In this document: positions 18,013 to 27,683 of the stretch, one piece after another
How the letters are laid out: the number at the start of each line of letters is the position of its first letter
Position numbering within the stretch: position 1 is the first letter of the stretch
Origin: Saccharobesus litoralis
Lineage (GTDB): Bacteria > Pseudomonadota > Gammaproteobacteria > Enterobacterales > Alteromonadaceae
DNA length: 64,000 nt
NCBI RefSeq assembly: GCF_003063625.1
Contig: NZ_CP026604.1
Location: 496,001 to 560,000 of the forward strand
Direction of reading: 5' to 3'
The notes under the pieces: model-generated
Databases searched by the model: none
The model's input: the letters and a program-made list of their open reading frames with translations, nothing else
What the model was told of the DNA's origin: nothing
Position numbers and translations under genes: made by a program

Positions 18013-21000
18013 TTAATTCGTACCTGATGCGGAAGTTTCCTTTTGATCATTTACCAATCCAAGCTTTTGCTTAATAACTAAAATCAGTTGTTTTAAACGT
18101 TGACCAATACTATGCCCACCTAAATAGGCACAAGGCACTAGATACAAGGTCACGGTAGATGCAAATAAAACACCAAACGCCAACGAAATAACCATAGGTA
18201 TTAAATATTGTGCTTGGGTACTGCGCTCAAACAAAATAGGTAATAAGCCAGCAAACGTCGTCAGTGAGGTTAATACAATGGCTCTAAAGCGATCAACTCC
18301 GGCTTGTTTAACCGCAGCAAACACATTAGCGCCTTTTTCTCGCAATTGTTTAATCCGCTCAAGTAATACTAAATTATCATTGACCACCACACCAGAACAG
18401 GCCAAAAAGCCAAAGAAGGACATCATACTAATATTGTGACCCAACAATAAATGACCAAATATCGCCCCCATAAAACCAAACGGGACTGCCAACAAGATCA
18501 GTAAAGGTTCGTAAACCGAGCGAAATGCAATAGCAAACAACGAAAACGCCACGAGAAACGCCAGCAAGAAATTCATTCTAAAATTGTCGCCAAATTGCGC
18601 CTGCGCTCTGGTATTGCCATCCGTCGACAACTTAAAACCCGGATATTTATCTTGCCATTGCTGGCTATAACTCGCCTGCATTTCTGTAACAATTACAGTA
18701 CTATCAAAACCCTCAGCTAAATCGGCGGTGATAGTAATATTACGTACCCTATCTGTGCGCTGAATTTTACTGGTACCCGGCACTAAATGAATTTTCGCTA
18801 CGGTATCTAACGGTACTTCAATACCTTGAGCATTACGAATTCGCATCTCGTCCAATGTATCTAAGGTTTGTCTATCTTCTTTAGGGTAACGCAGCATAAC
18901 TCGCACATCTTCTTTAGAGCGCGGTATACGTTGTAATTCTTCTCCATAAAAGGATTGACGGATCTGGCGAGCAACATCGGCGGTCGTAATCCCTAAACTT
19001 TGTGCAAAAGGTTTAAGCTCGACTTCAACCTCTAAACGTCCGGTATCCAAATTACTGCGCACATTTTCTACGCCTTCGTACGCGGCAAGGGTTCGTGTAA
19101 CATCATCAACAGCTGATTGCTGTACTTGCACGTCATTACTGCTTAGGTACAAATTCAATTGAATATCAGCTGCACCGCCACCGAAAGTAGAGACTAACGA
19201 GTAATTTTTAACTTCCGGCAATTCACCTATCTGCTGTTTGATTTTGTCGCGGATCACATGCACGGAAACATCGCGTTGTTCTGGTGGTGGCAACAAAATA
19301 TCCATATTGGCATTATTGCCATTCGAGGTGGTATTTATCTCGTTAATGAAAGGCCGACCTCCGTTTTGCTCTAGTAACTCAGGGTCTTGGCTAACACGCG
19401 TAGCTGACTCCCTAAAGTGCTTAGCCAAATCGACAGAATAACGATACGGCGAACCTTCGGCAAACGATGCGCTAACGCGAATAAAAGGCTCTGGCACCTG
19501 CGGGAACATTTCACTTTTAATCCAACCTGCCGCAAACATCGACAAGGCAACAGCAAACACCATGATAAAGCCAAGTACCGTACTAAACTTTCGTTGTAAC
19601 AAGGCAATTAAGGTTTTTTGGTAAAAACCGTTAGCAAAAGACTCCATCGCGCAGCTAAAGCGACTACGAATACGCTCAAGCATTTGCAAAACTTTAATTT
19701 GGCTTGGTTTCTCAGGTTTCATGTGTGATAAATGCGAAGGCAAAATCAGTAACGATTCAACCAAAGAGAACAACAAACAAAACATCACCACGAAGAAGAT
19801 TGAAATGGTAAAAGGTTTAACTTCGGTTGGTACATCTGTCATAGGAACAAAGAAGATAATAGTACTCAATACCGCCAGTACCACAGGCGCTAATACCATA
19901 CGTGTGCCCTTTACGGCAGCTATGCGCCCTTTTAGGCCTTCATGCTGACGACTATAAACGCTTTCACCAACAATAATGGCATCATCCACTACTATCCCCA
20001 GCACCATTAAAAATGCAAACATGGATAGCATATTCAGCGAAACATCAAAATGCGGTAGCGCCCAAATAGCACCGGCAAACGCGGTTACAATGCCGACCAC
20101 CACCCATAAAGCGAGTAACGGGCGTAAAAACAGCATTAAAATAACAAATACCAAGGCTAAACCGCTCAATGCATTGTCTTTTAGCAAATTAAAGCGGCTT
20201 TCAAACACACTTTGAAACTCAAATGTGATCTCTAGCTTTAAACCCGCAGGCAAGGTTTTATTAAAGGCCTCAACATAGTCACGCGCACTTTGCGTACCGG
20301 CGAATAAGTCTGGGTCATCGCTAATTTTCACCTCAAACGCGAAAGCTGGTTCGCCTTTGTAAATAAACTCAACATCCTGCTCTGCAAAGCCATCATTAAT
20401 ATCAGCGACATCCGATAACAATAGTTGGCTACCATCAGGGCGACTGCGCACGACAATGTCAGCGAAATCTTCGCCCGTATAAGCTTGCGATCGGGTTTGA
20501 ATTTGAATGCTACCTTGCTCGGTTTTAATGGTACCCGCAGGTACGTTAATCGACGAACGACGTACCGCATTTGCCACTTCGTCAAATGTTAAATTGTAGC
20601 GGCGTAAATTTTGTTCGGATATTTCGATTGCGACTTCGTCGTATTTCCAGTTATACATTTTCACTTCAGAAATACCCTCTAGCAACGGCATTTCATCACG
20701 GACTTGATAAGCGATACGTTTAAATTCACTTTTGCTGGCATCGCCTGATAAAACAAACCAAAGCAGCATATTACGCCACAATTGTTGGCGAATAACCGGT
20801 CTCTCAGCCGAAGGCGGGAAAGTATTGATAGCATCCACTCGCGATTTAATGTCGGCCAATACCGCTTTAACGTCATAACCTTCAACCACTTCAACTCGAA
20901 CTTGTCCCCAATTTTGTTGCGCTGTAGAGGTAATTTTAAAAATACCAGCCAAATCGGCTATCGCCTCTTCGATACGAATGACAATCTGCTGTTCAACTTC

Positions 21001-21174
21001 AGTGGGGGATGCGCCCAAATACGTCATGCTGATGTTGACATAGTTAATATCAGGGCTAGGAAACACTTCCTTTTTAATCGAGTCAGAACCCGTAATGCCG
21101 CCAATTAATAAAGCCAACATGAGAATATTGGCCGCAATTGGGTTTCTCACAAACCATTGAATAACCGATATCAT
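18013..21174 (-). CDS. RND efflux permease (AcrB/HAE1-like)
   Basis: 1053 residues, the standard RND length. A first span near residues 12-30 (IAANILMLALLIGGI) is followed by the first porter domain, and a second half repeats the layout. VVDDAIIVGES in the fourth span carries the paired aspartates of the proton relay; VVNDNLVLLERI is the matching segment of the tenth span. The protein exports drugs or other hydrophobic compounds using the proton gradient, with an adaptor and TolC. It overlaps its adaptor gene by 4 bp (ATGA-type), so the two are translated together. Substrate is unknown; no TolC-like gene is adjacent. Confidence 0.92.
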   Translation of the reverse strand: MISVIQWFVRNPIAANILMLALLIGGITGSDSIKKEVFPSPDINYVNISMTYLGASPTEVEQQIVIRIEEAIADLAGIFKITSTAQQNWGQVRVEVVEGYDVKAVLADIKSRVDAINTFPPSAERPVIRQQLWRNMLLWFVLSGDASKSEFKRIAYQVRDEMPLLEGISEVKMYNWKYDEVAIEISEQNLRRYNLTFDEVANAVRRSSINVPAGTIKTEQGSIQIQTRSQAYTGEDFADIVVRSRPDGSQLLLSDVADINDGFAEQDVEFIYKGEPAFAFEVKISDDPDLFAGTQSARDYVEAFNKTLPAGLKLEITFEFQSVFESRFNLLKDNALSGLALVFVILMLFLRPLLALWVVVGIVTAFAGAIWALPHFDVSLNMLSMFAFLMVLGIVVDDAIIVGESVYSRQHEGLKGRIAAVKGTRMVLAPVVLAVLSTIIFFVPMTDVPTEVKPFTISIFFVVMFCLLFSLVESLLILPSHLSHMKPEKPSQIKVLQMLERIRSRFSCAMESFANGFYQKTLIALLQRKFSTVLGFIMVFAVALSMFAAGWIKSEMFPQVPEPFIRVSASFAEGSPYRYSVDLAKHFRESATRVSQDPELLEQNGGRPFINEINTTSNGNNANMDILLPPPEQRDVSVHVIRDKIKQQIGELPEVKNYSLVSTFGGGAADIQLNLYLSSNDVQVQQSAVDDVTRTLAAYEGVENVRSNLDTGRLEVEVELKPFAQSLGITTADVARQIRQSFYGEELQRIPRSKEDVRVMLRYPKEDRQTLDTLDEMRIRNAQGIEVPLDTVAKIHLVPGTSKIQRTDRVRNITITADLAEGFDSTVIVTEMQASYSQQWQDKYPGFKLSTDGNTRAQAQFGDNFRMNFLLAFLVAFSLFAIAFRSVYEPLLILLAVPFGFMGAIFGHLLLGHNISMMSFFGFLACSGVVVNDNLVLLERIKQLREKGANVFAAVKQAGVDRFRAIVLTSLTTFAGLLPILFERSTQAQYLIPMVISLAFGVLFASTVTLYLVPCAYLGGHSIGQRLKQLILVIKQKLGLVNDQKETSASGTN

Positions 21175-22448
21175 GACTCATCACCTTGTGCTTGCGCGAC
21201 AGCGACTTCATCTTTTGCTTCTTTGTGCTGTTGGCTTTTATCTGCAATTAAAGGCTCAACAGCCATGCCTGGGGTTAAAATGGCATGTTTCTCCATCACA
21301 ATATTGCCGTGCTGCTCATCTGGCAACGTGAGCCAAACCTGTTGCTTAGAACGGCGTAATACGGTGACAGGTTGTAATTGAATCTCATTATGCTGATTTA
21401 AGGTATAGAGATTACTGCGCTTAACTACCGTTTCACGCGGTAACACAACAACATTGTTTAAAGTTTTGCCGGTAATTTCGGCATTAACAAATAAACCCGG
21501 TGTAAGTGGCGCTGCATATTGCTTAGAAAATGGCTGTTCAACTTCGGCTATGGCGTAATACATACGAGACTGCGATTCGACATAGGCTTCTGCTCGCGTG
21601 ATAATCCCCTGCCAGAATTGCATTTCACCCGCTACTATCGCCGATAGTTTAACTTGCGGTAAGTCTTGATTAAGTTTCTTTAAATCTGAAACCTGACGTA
21701 GTGGCAAATCAATCAACGCTAGCTGACTATCAGTTAAAGGTAAACGCACTTCAACCGCTTGCGTACTATATACCTTAGCCAATACATTCCCCGCTGATAC
21801 ATATTGCCCAATATTAACCATGACTTTTTCAACTCGACCAGCAAAAGGCACTGATATTCGAGTTCGATCTACATCAAGTTGAGCTAGCTCGACACTTGCT
21901 TGAGCAGACAATACCTGTGCTTGAGCTTCAGCTAATTGTGGCTGTCTCAAAAATAATTGATTGGCTTCTTTATTGCCTAAATCACGCCATTGTTGCTTGG
22001 CTTGTCTTGCGCGTCCTTTTTCTTCAGCTAACATCCTTTGAGCTTGCTTAAGTTGATATTTTGCGCGGGTCAAAGCCGCTTGATAATCACGATCATCAAT
22101 TTGCAGTAATACTTGATAAGCATTAAAAAATTGACCCGCCCACATCTGTTCAGACACCGAAGTTACCACGCCTGAAACTTGAGAAATTAAATCGATTTTA
22201 CGCTTAGCCTTAACTGTGCCTTGGCTTTGAGCGCTTAATTGAACTTGTTGTTTAACAATTGGCGCAACGGTGACTTGTGCTTTGGGTGGCTCTGCTAATT
22301 TATCGGGATCAGCTTGTGGTGTTGGTTTAGTCGCCATAATGGCCCCAATAACAACTGTGCCGATAACTAGAATGGTGGCGGGCAAATAAAGGCGTTTGAG
22401 ATGAGTCACGTTGTCCCCTGCTTGTATTTTTAGTCCATGGTCTGACAC
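21171..22448 (-). CDS. RND efflux periplasmic adaptor (membrane fusion protein)
   Basis: 425 residues. One N-terminal span (LYLPATILVIGTVVIGAIMA, about residues 20-39) anchors it. A lipoyl-type half motif, an Ala/Gln-rich coiled-coil hairpin at about 115-200 and DRTRISVPFAGRVEKVMVNIGQYVSAG follow in the usual order; a C-terminal beta-barrel and membrane-proximal domain close it. The start is GTG 22448; no in-frame ATG lies before the membrane span. It forms an operon with the permease downstream. The 426 bp upstream separate it from the divergent chemoreceptor gene. Confidence 0.92.
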   Translation of the reverse strand: MSDHGLKIQAGDNVTHLKRLYLPATILVIGTVVIGAIMATKPTPQADPDKLAEPPKAQVTVAPIVKQQVQLSAQSQGTVKAKRKIDLISQVSGVVTSVSEQMWAGQFFNAYQVLLQIDDRDYQAALTRAKYQLKQAQRMLAEEKGRARQAKQQWRDLGNKEANQLFLRQPQLAEAQAQVLSAQASVELAQLDVDRTRISVPFAGRVEKVMVNIGQYVSAGNVLAKVYSTQAVEVRLPLTDSQLALIDLPLRQVSDLKKLNQDLPQVKLSAIVAGEMQFWQGIITRAEAYVESQSRMYYAIAEVEQPFSKQYAAPLTPGLFVNAEITGKTLNNVVVLPRETVVKRSNLYTLNQHNEIQLQPVTVLRRSKQQVWLTLPDEQHGNIVMEKHAILTPGMAVEPLIADKSQQHKEAKDEVAVAQAQGDES

Positions 22449-22874
22449 CCTAATAATTTGATAATGTCAGCTTCAAACAAGCAGTATACTCGATAGCCCC
22501 AAAAGGTATGATCTTTTATAACGCACCACCTTGTCATTTCAACCTCATCCAAACATTTATTGTTAACAAAACACCTATTAAACTGCTTAAATTAGTTATG
22601 TGAATTTGATACTTACAATTTATTAATACCAATAACCTACCAACAACCAAGCCAGTTCAATCAAAGTGAAAAGATAACTATGTATTCTAAATTACTGCAT
22701 TTAGGTCTTACCACTATTCAAAATACAAATCTTAACTAAAACAAGAAATTAGCTAATGTAAAAACTTGATTTATAGCCAAACTGAACCATGATTGTGTAT
22801 GTGGAAAATAATAGTAAGGAAAGACTTATCTCAACCCAACCCATGCTTGGGAAAAATAAAAACTTAGGTGCAAC
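22449..22874. other. Divergent intergenic region between RND operon and chemoreceptor
   Basis: AT-rich, with no gene, repeat copy or terminator that I can support. It must hold the promoters of both the RND operon and the chemoreceptor, but no convincing sigma-70 pair or named operator could be picked out by eye. Confidence 0.4.
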
Positions 22875-24929
22875 ATGAAACTACAAAGCCTTTTTATCAT
22901 CGTTGTATTAGTAAATTTTTTAACTGCTGTTATCGTTTATAGTTTTAGCCAGTTAAGTTTAATCATGCTAAGCGTGTTACTCGTGGTTATTTGCTTGTCA
23001 CTAGGTGCTTTATACAAGGTTATTAAACCCAACTTTAATGCACTGACTAAAACAATCCTTGATAACCCCTCAAACGACGCCTTAAATGAGTTAATAGCCT
23101 CATGTAGCCTCATTGATATTCAAGAAACAATTTCACAGCATGCTGGCTCGACAAATCAAATCAAGCAAAGCTTAAAAACCAATCAAGAGTGCGCTGTCTT
23201 ACTAGCTGATACCTGTGAAGAGCTTGGACATGCTTCAAAAAAGATAAAAAGAAACAATAAAATTCAAGCTGACGCGTCAAATAACATGGCCGCAGCTGTC
23301 GAAGAAATGACAAATAGTATTTCAGTTGTAACCAATCAAGCACAATCAGCCGCTGAACATACAATGGAATCAAGTAAAGTCGCAGATGATAGTGCAAATG
23401 TTATTTTAAGCACCATTGAAGGAATAAGAGACATTTCAGAATCCGTAGAGAAAGCAGCAAATAACATCGCAGCGCTACGCAGTGACAGTGAAAGCATATC
23501 TGATGTAGCCAATATGATTAAAGGCATTGCCGATCAAACCAATTTACTGGCTCTTAATGCAGCCATTGAAGCGGCTCGAGCTGGTGAGCAAGGCAGAGGC
23601 TTTTCAGTTGTCGCCGATGAAGTAAGGCAACTTGCTGAACGCACTTCGCAATCTACCCAAGAAATTAACGAACTACTTGCTCGTATGTTAGATTCTGCCA
23701 AGTTAGCATCAGAAAGTATGTTAACCACTGAGCAAGCGGTGCAAAAAGGAGTCGAAAACGCTCAACAAGCCAGTGATTCAATTAAAGCCATTCGACAAGG
23801 TTCGTCTGCCGCAGTTGAAGAAGTTTCACAAATATCAGTAGCCATCAAAGAGCAAGAGTTAGCCAGCGCTGAAATCGCCAAAAATATTGATCAAATAGCG
23901 CAAATCAGTGCACAAAATAATGAAGCGGTTTCAAAATCAATTCAAGCTTCTGAAAGTTTATATGAAATAAGCCAAACTTTAACTCGTTCTGTAGAAAGCT
24001 GTTTGCTTAACACCAGCCAACAAGAATTGAGATTAAGATCAGCCGATGTTTTAGACGATGATTACCCCAGTGTAAAAGCATTGCATGATATGGCAAATCA
24101 ACTCAATAAAAATAGCAATGGGAATATATCGTTAAAAATATTTACTCAAGGTGCATTTGGTACAGAAACCGACGCACTTGAACAAATGGCTAAAGGCTCT
24201 TTAGATATGGCACGGGTAAACATTGCCCAGTTAAATCATTCCTGCCCTGAATCATTGGTGCCAACCTTGCCCTTTTTGTTTAATTCGGTTCAACACCTAC
24301 ATCGCTGTTTAGATGGGAAACCAGGTGAAATACTAACTCAAGCCTTGTCCAAGGGTGACTTTATCTGTTTGGGCTTGCTCGATAGCGGCTCAAGAAATAT
24401 GTACGCCAGTACGCCAATACGTTCAATTAAAGATATAAAAGGATTACGCCTTCGAGTTCCCCCTTCTAAATTATGGGAAGGTATTGCTCAAGCATTAGGT
24501 ACAGTACCTCATGCCATTCCAATTGAAGATACGAAAACAGCATTACAAACTGGACTCATCGATATGGCTGAAAACAATATATTTGCTTATGAAAGTTTTC
24601 ATCATTATGAGGCTTGTAGTTATTTTTCACGTACCGAGCACGTCATTACCCCAGACGTATTAATGTTTTCCAAAAAAGTTTGGGAAAAACTGTCGGATGA
24701 TCAACAACAAATGATCTTAGCCGCGGCACAACATGCCGTATTGCAAAGCCGGTCTTATTGCAAAACATCTGAACGGCTCGTTGAAAATAAAGCACGGGAG
24801 CATGGTGCAATCTTTGTCGACAATATTGATAAAGCCTCATTCAGCCAATCTATTAAATCGGTATACGACAAATTCATCACTTCTTCAGCCCAGAAAAAAT
24901 TAATTCAGGCGATAAGAGCGATACATTAA
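22875..24929 (+). CDS. Chemoreceptor fused to a C-terminal DctP-type TRAP solute-binding domain
   Basis: 684 residues. Two hydrophobic spans (about 3-24 and 28-48) form a hairpin with almost no periplasmic loop. Residues about 100-380 are an MCP signalling domain, including the highly conserved tip [20 protein letters not shown] and the following [17 protein letters not shown]. From residue about 384 to 665 the sequence is that of a TRAP transporter P-subunit: [46 protein letters not shown] with the conserved Arg, and [17 protein letters not shown]. DctP proteins are normally secreted to the periplasm and bind organic acids. Here the domain follows the cytoplasmic signalling tip and no later membrane span is seen, so it should lie in the cytoplasm. 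There is no TRAP permease gene nearby. The reading frame is continuous. Confidence 0.88.
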   Translation: MKLQSLFIIVVLVNFLTAVIVYSFSQLSLIMLSVLLVVICLSLGALYKVIKPNFNALTKTILDNPSNDALNELIASCSLIDIQETISQHAGSTNQIKQSLKTNQECAVLLADTCEELGHASKKIKRNNKIQADASNNMAAAVEEMTNSISVVTNQAQSAAEHTMESSKVADDSANVILSTIEGIRDISESVEKAANNIAALRSDSESISDVANMIKGIADQTNLLALNAAIEAARAGEQGRGFSVVADEVRQLAERTSQSTQEINELLARMLDSAKLASESMLTTEQAVQKGVENAQQASDSIKAIRQGSSAAVEEVSQISVAIKEQELASAEIAKNIDQIAQISAQNNEAVSKSIQASESLYEISQTLTRSVESCLLNTSQQELRLRSADVLDDDYPSVKALHDMANQLNKNSNGNISLKIFTQGAFGTETDALEQMAKGSLDMARVNIAQLNHSCPESLVPTLPFLFNSVQHLHRCLDGKPGEILTQALSKGDFICLGLLDSGSRNMYASTPIRSIKDIKGLRLRVPPSKLWEGIAQALGTVPHAIPIEDTKTALQTGLIDMAENNIFAYESFHHYEACSYFSRTEHVITPDVLMFSKKVWEKLSDDQQQMILAAAQHAVLQSRSYCKTSERLVENKAREHGAIFVDNIDKASFSQSIKSVYDKFITSSAQKKLIQAIRAIH

Positions 24930-25081
24930 TCAATATAGAGCTTGATGAAGATTTGTCAGGAACAAAATACTGTTGTCTTGCTCTTTTACTCAGAATGGTT
25001 TGCAGGCTCTGCAAGCATAAATGCTCGCCCACAAAAAATTGATCCTTCAAAGCAAATTTAATTAATCGCTACCTTTCCTTA

Positions 25082-25528
25082 TTATTCAAATTGACTTAGC
25101 AACATTTTATTTGCCACAACATCGACCCCATTGTAATCAAATACACTTGAGCTATCCGTTATAAAACCTAATTTAGTGTAAAACGCAATAGCCTGTACGT
25201 TAGTGGCCACCACATATAATGAAATCGGTAAGGGCATTTTTGTCAGCACTTGGCGCAATAGCTTGGCACCTAATCCTTTTGAGCGAAAAGGTTTATCGAC
25301 ATACAATGCAATGACTGTACTGTCTTTGTAGGCACAAAACCCGTTAACACGTTCATCTTCCGCCAGTAAAATGTCAGATGAAAAAATAATTGGGGCTCTT
25401 TTGTTATCTTGCTCTAATGGCAATAGCGTCAACGGCTGTGGTTCGAAAACAAATTCATCTAGCTTGCAGCGGTTATACAAAGCAACAATGGCTTGATAAT
25501 CACTATCGGTGGAGTGGCGAAATTTCAT
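25082..25528 (-). CDS. GNAT family N-acetyltransferase
   Basis: 148 residues with the GNAT fold: an N-terminal MKFRHSTDSDYQAIVALYNRC helix, a central ALYVDKPFRSKGLGAKLLRQVL (acetyl-CoA pyrophosphate loop RSKGLG) and a C-terminal VATNVQAIAFYTKLGF helix-strand typical of the family. GGAAGG lies at good distance before the ATG. The acceptor is unknown. A palindromic terminator lies between this gene's promoter side and the GH2 gene. Confidence 0.88.
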   Translation of the reverse strand: MKFRHSTDSDYQAIVALYNRCKLDEFVFEPQPLTLLPLEQDNKRAPIIFSSDILLAEDERVNGFCAYKDSTVIALYVDKPFRSKGLGAKLLRQVLTKMPLPISLYVVATNVQAIAFYTKLGFITDSSSVFDYNGVDVVANKMLLSQFE

Positions 25529-25673
25529 GGTAAAGCACCTTCCTTGCGTAAACTGACTAAAAAGAGATGTATCGCAGTCAATTTTTATAAAACCAAGCCA
25601 GTATAAAAAACTGTCGGCAAAAACGGTAGCATCGGAGTCTATAGTCTTGTCACTCTGGTTTTAACAATAATCA

Positions 25674-25710
25674 AAAACGCCGCTTAAAATGATTTTAAGC
25701 GGCGCGTTTT
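25674..25710. terminator. Palindromic terminator downstream of GH2 gene side / upstream of GNAT
   Basis: CGCCGCTTAAAAT and ATTTTAAGCGGCG are perfect complements around one base, flanked by A and T runs. It lies in the gap between the GH2 gene's stop (25788) and the GNAT start, so it most likely ends the GH2 transcript on the minus strand. Confidence 0.8.
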
Positions 25711-25787
25711 AAGCAGTTTTTAAGCTCTGTGCGAGATTAAATTACTCTCGCCCATACTTTTGCTCTAATCTTGCTTTACTCTTGCCC

Positions 25788-27554
25788 TTACTCTTGCCAA
25801 TACTGCAACACCTCTTTTAGTTGATAGTAAGCGGCTTTCTTGTTGCGGTAGTGATCAACAACGCCCCACTCTCTAAACCCAGATTCAGGTGTACCCTTAT
25901 AGTTACTGCGATAATCATTGTATGCCCACAACGAGAATCCCATTAAATAGGGGTAATCTTTTAACGTGCGTAAATCGGCCACTAGCTCGTCTTGTAAACG
26001 CGCATCTTTAGTGCCACCAAATTGCTTAAGGCCAATTTCAGATAAAAAGATCGGTTTGCCGGGAAAGTTCTTATGTGTTGCCTCTACTTTTTTGACCGCA
26101 TTGCTGTAACTATTAATTGAAATAAAGTCGAGTTTGGCAAAGGGTTCATTGCTTAAATTGGCATACTGACTAAAAGCCGTTAACGATACATAAGTTTTTA
26201 ATCGCGTTGGATCTAATTCAGCAACATAATCCAGCATCGAATTAATATAGCCAAACTGGTCAGGCGTTAAAGTTTTTTTGCCCCAAGGCGGCACAGGATC
26301 GCGTAACTCATTACCGACACTCCACCCGACAATAGAAGGATGATTAAAGTCGCGCTCAATCATTTCTTTTAACCACTGTTTAGTCAATGGGTTGTCTGGA
26401 AAGCTTTGTGGATCATCATCGCCCCAAACTGGGATCTCACCGATAATTAAATAGCCAAGACGATCACATATCTCCAGTAAATTCTTTGACAAAGGCGCAT
26501 GCATTAACCGAGAAAAATGGCCACCCAAGGCTTTAATATCACGCATGTCACCCATCACTAAAAAGTCAGGCTCAGTATTACCATAGCTAGGATGATCATG
26601 AACACGGTTTATACCATTTAATCGAATCGGTTCATTATTAAAAAAGAACTGCTCACCTCGAACTTCAAACTTACGCACACCAAAATTATCAAGTTGGCTG
26701 TCGTAAACATAATTGTCATTACGAATAGCACTATTCAATGTATACAGATAAGGCTGATTAATGTGCCATAAATGATAATTTTCTAGTGGCTCGACAAATT
26801 TGACATTGGTTTTAGTGATTTGGTTAGGTGCTAAAGTAACCTGAGTATTTAATTGTTTCTTTTGCTTTTGGCCATCAAAAATAATGGTTTCAATGTTGCT
26901 TGAAATAGCTTGATTAGAATAACTTTGTAACTTGTAGTCGATTGAATAGGCGATTGTTTTAGTTGCAAAGTTTGGCTCTGCACTAATATGTTGATGCACA
27001 ATCCGCACTTGGTTATCTGCCAGTAGTGTAACATCGCGACTAATACCGCCCCAAGCCCACCAAGCACCGCGTTGATAGCTGTTGTCTGCCATAACGACTA
27101 ATGAATTAGCTTTATTAAAATTGACTAAATCTGTTATCGCAAATTCAAAAGGGGTATAGCCACCAACATGCTTACCCAAATATTGGCCATTAAGCCAAAC
27201 TTTAGCCGTTTGATAAACGGCATCAAATTTAATACGTAAGTTTTTTCCCTGCCAAGATGAAGGTACAGCAAAGGATTTTTGATAATACGCTTTACCCGAA
27301 TACTCACTGTATTTTTTAGTCGTATCCCAGTTACCAGGAACCGGCATTTTGTCCCAAGCTGCATAATGCGCCTGTATTAAGCTGTTATCAGATGCAAATT
27401 GCTCAGTGGTAAATTGCCAATCACCATTTAATGAAACCTGCTGATGGCTAGCGAAAAGGGTAAACGACAGCAAGGTGAGCATTAGCATCATCATCACCTT
27501 GGTCGTTAACATTCTTATCTGTGTAACGAGTTGAAAATTCATCATTTTTACCAA
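25788..27554 (-). CDS. Glycoside hydrolase family 2 enzyme (beta-galactosidase type)
   Basis: 588 residues with an N-terminal signal peptide (LMLTLLSFTLFAS). The order is sugar-binding jelly roll (about 38-200, with SLNGDWQF and GNWDTT), an Ig-like sandwich (about 200-290) and a TIM barrel. Catalytic residues are visible: acid/base E416 in GWSVGNELRD and nucleophile E506 in FLSEIGLKQFGG, 90 residues apart as usual for GH2. Short GH2 enzymes include beta-galactosidases and beta-glucuronidases; in a galactan locus a periplasmic exo-beta-galactosidase is the best guess. Its start lies 129 bp downstream of the GH50 stop on the same strand, so they may form one transcript. Confidence 0.9.
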   Translation of the reverse strand: MVKMMNFQLVTQIRMLTTKVMMMLMLTLLSFTLFASHQQVSLNGDWQFTTEQFASDNSLIQAHYAAWDKMPVPGNWDTTKKYSEYSGKAYYQKSFAVPSSWQGKNLRIKFDAVYQTAKVWLNGQYLGKHVGGYTPFEFAITDLVNFNKANSLVVMADNSYQRGAWWAWGGISRDVTLLADNQVRIVHQHISAEPNFATKTIAYSIDYKLQSYSNQAISSNIETIIFDGQKQKKQLNTQVTLAPNQITKTNVKFVEPLENYHLWHINQPYLYTLNSAIRNDNYVYDSQLDNFGVRKFEVRGEQFFFNNEPIRLNGINRVHDHPSYGNTEPDFLVMGDMRDIKALGGHFSRLMHAPLSKNLLEICDRLGYLIIGEIPVWGDDDPQSFPDNPLTKQWLKEMIERDFNHPSIVGWSVGNELRDPVPPWGKKTLTPDQFGYINSMLDYVAELDPTRLKTYVSLTAFSQYANLSNEPFAKLDFISINSYSNAVKKVEATHKNFPGKPIFLSEIGLKQFGGTKDARLQDELVADLRTLKDYPYLMGFSLWAYNDYRSNYKGTPESGFREWGVVDHYRNKKAAYYQLKEVLQYWQE

Positions 27555-27683
27555 TTCTTTTTGTTAATTCTGCGCGGGCGTAAATTTAATGGCATATACG
27601 CCCACTAGTAACACTCTCTATAACTTTATGTCAGGTTAACTTGAACCTGACACCTGCCTGACTCCTGTATTAGTAGCCCTTAA

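Noticed and set aside
19238-20215. Several plus-strand open frames inside the RND permease gene
   Set aside because: They lie opposite a strongly supported gene and show only antisense composition.
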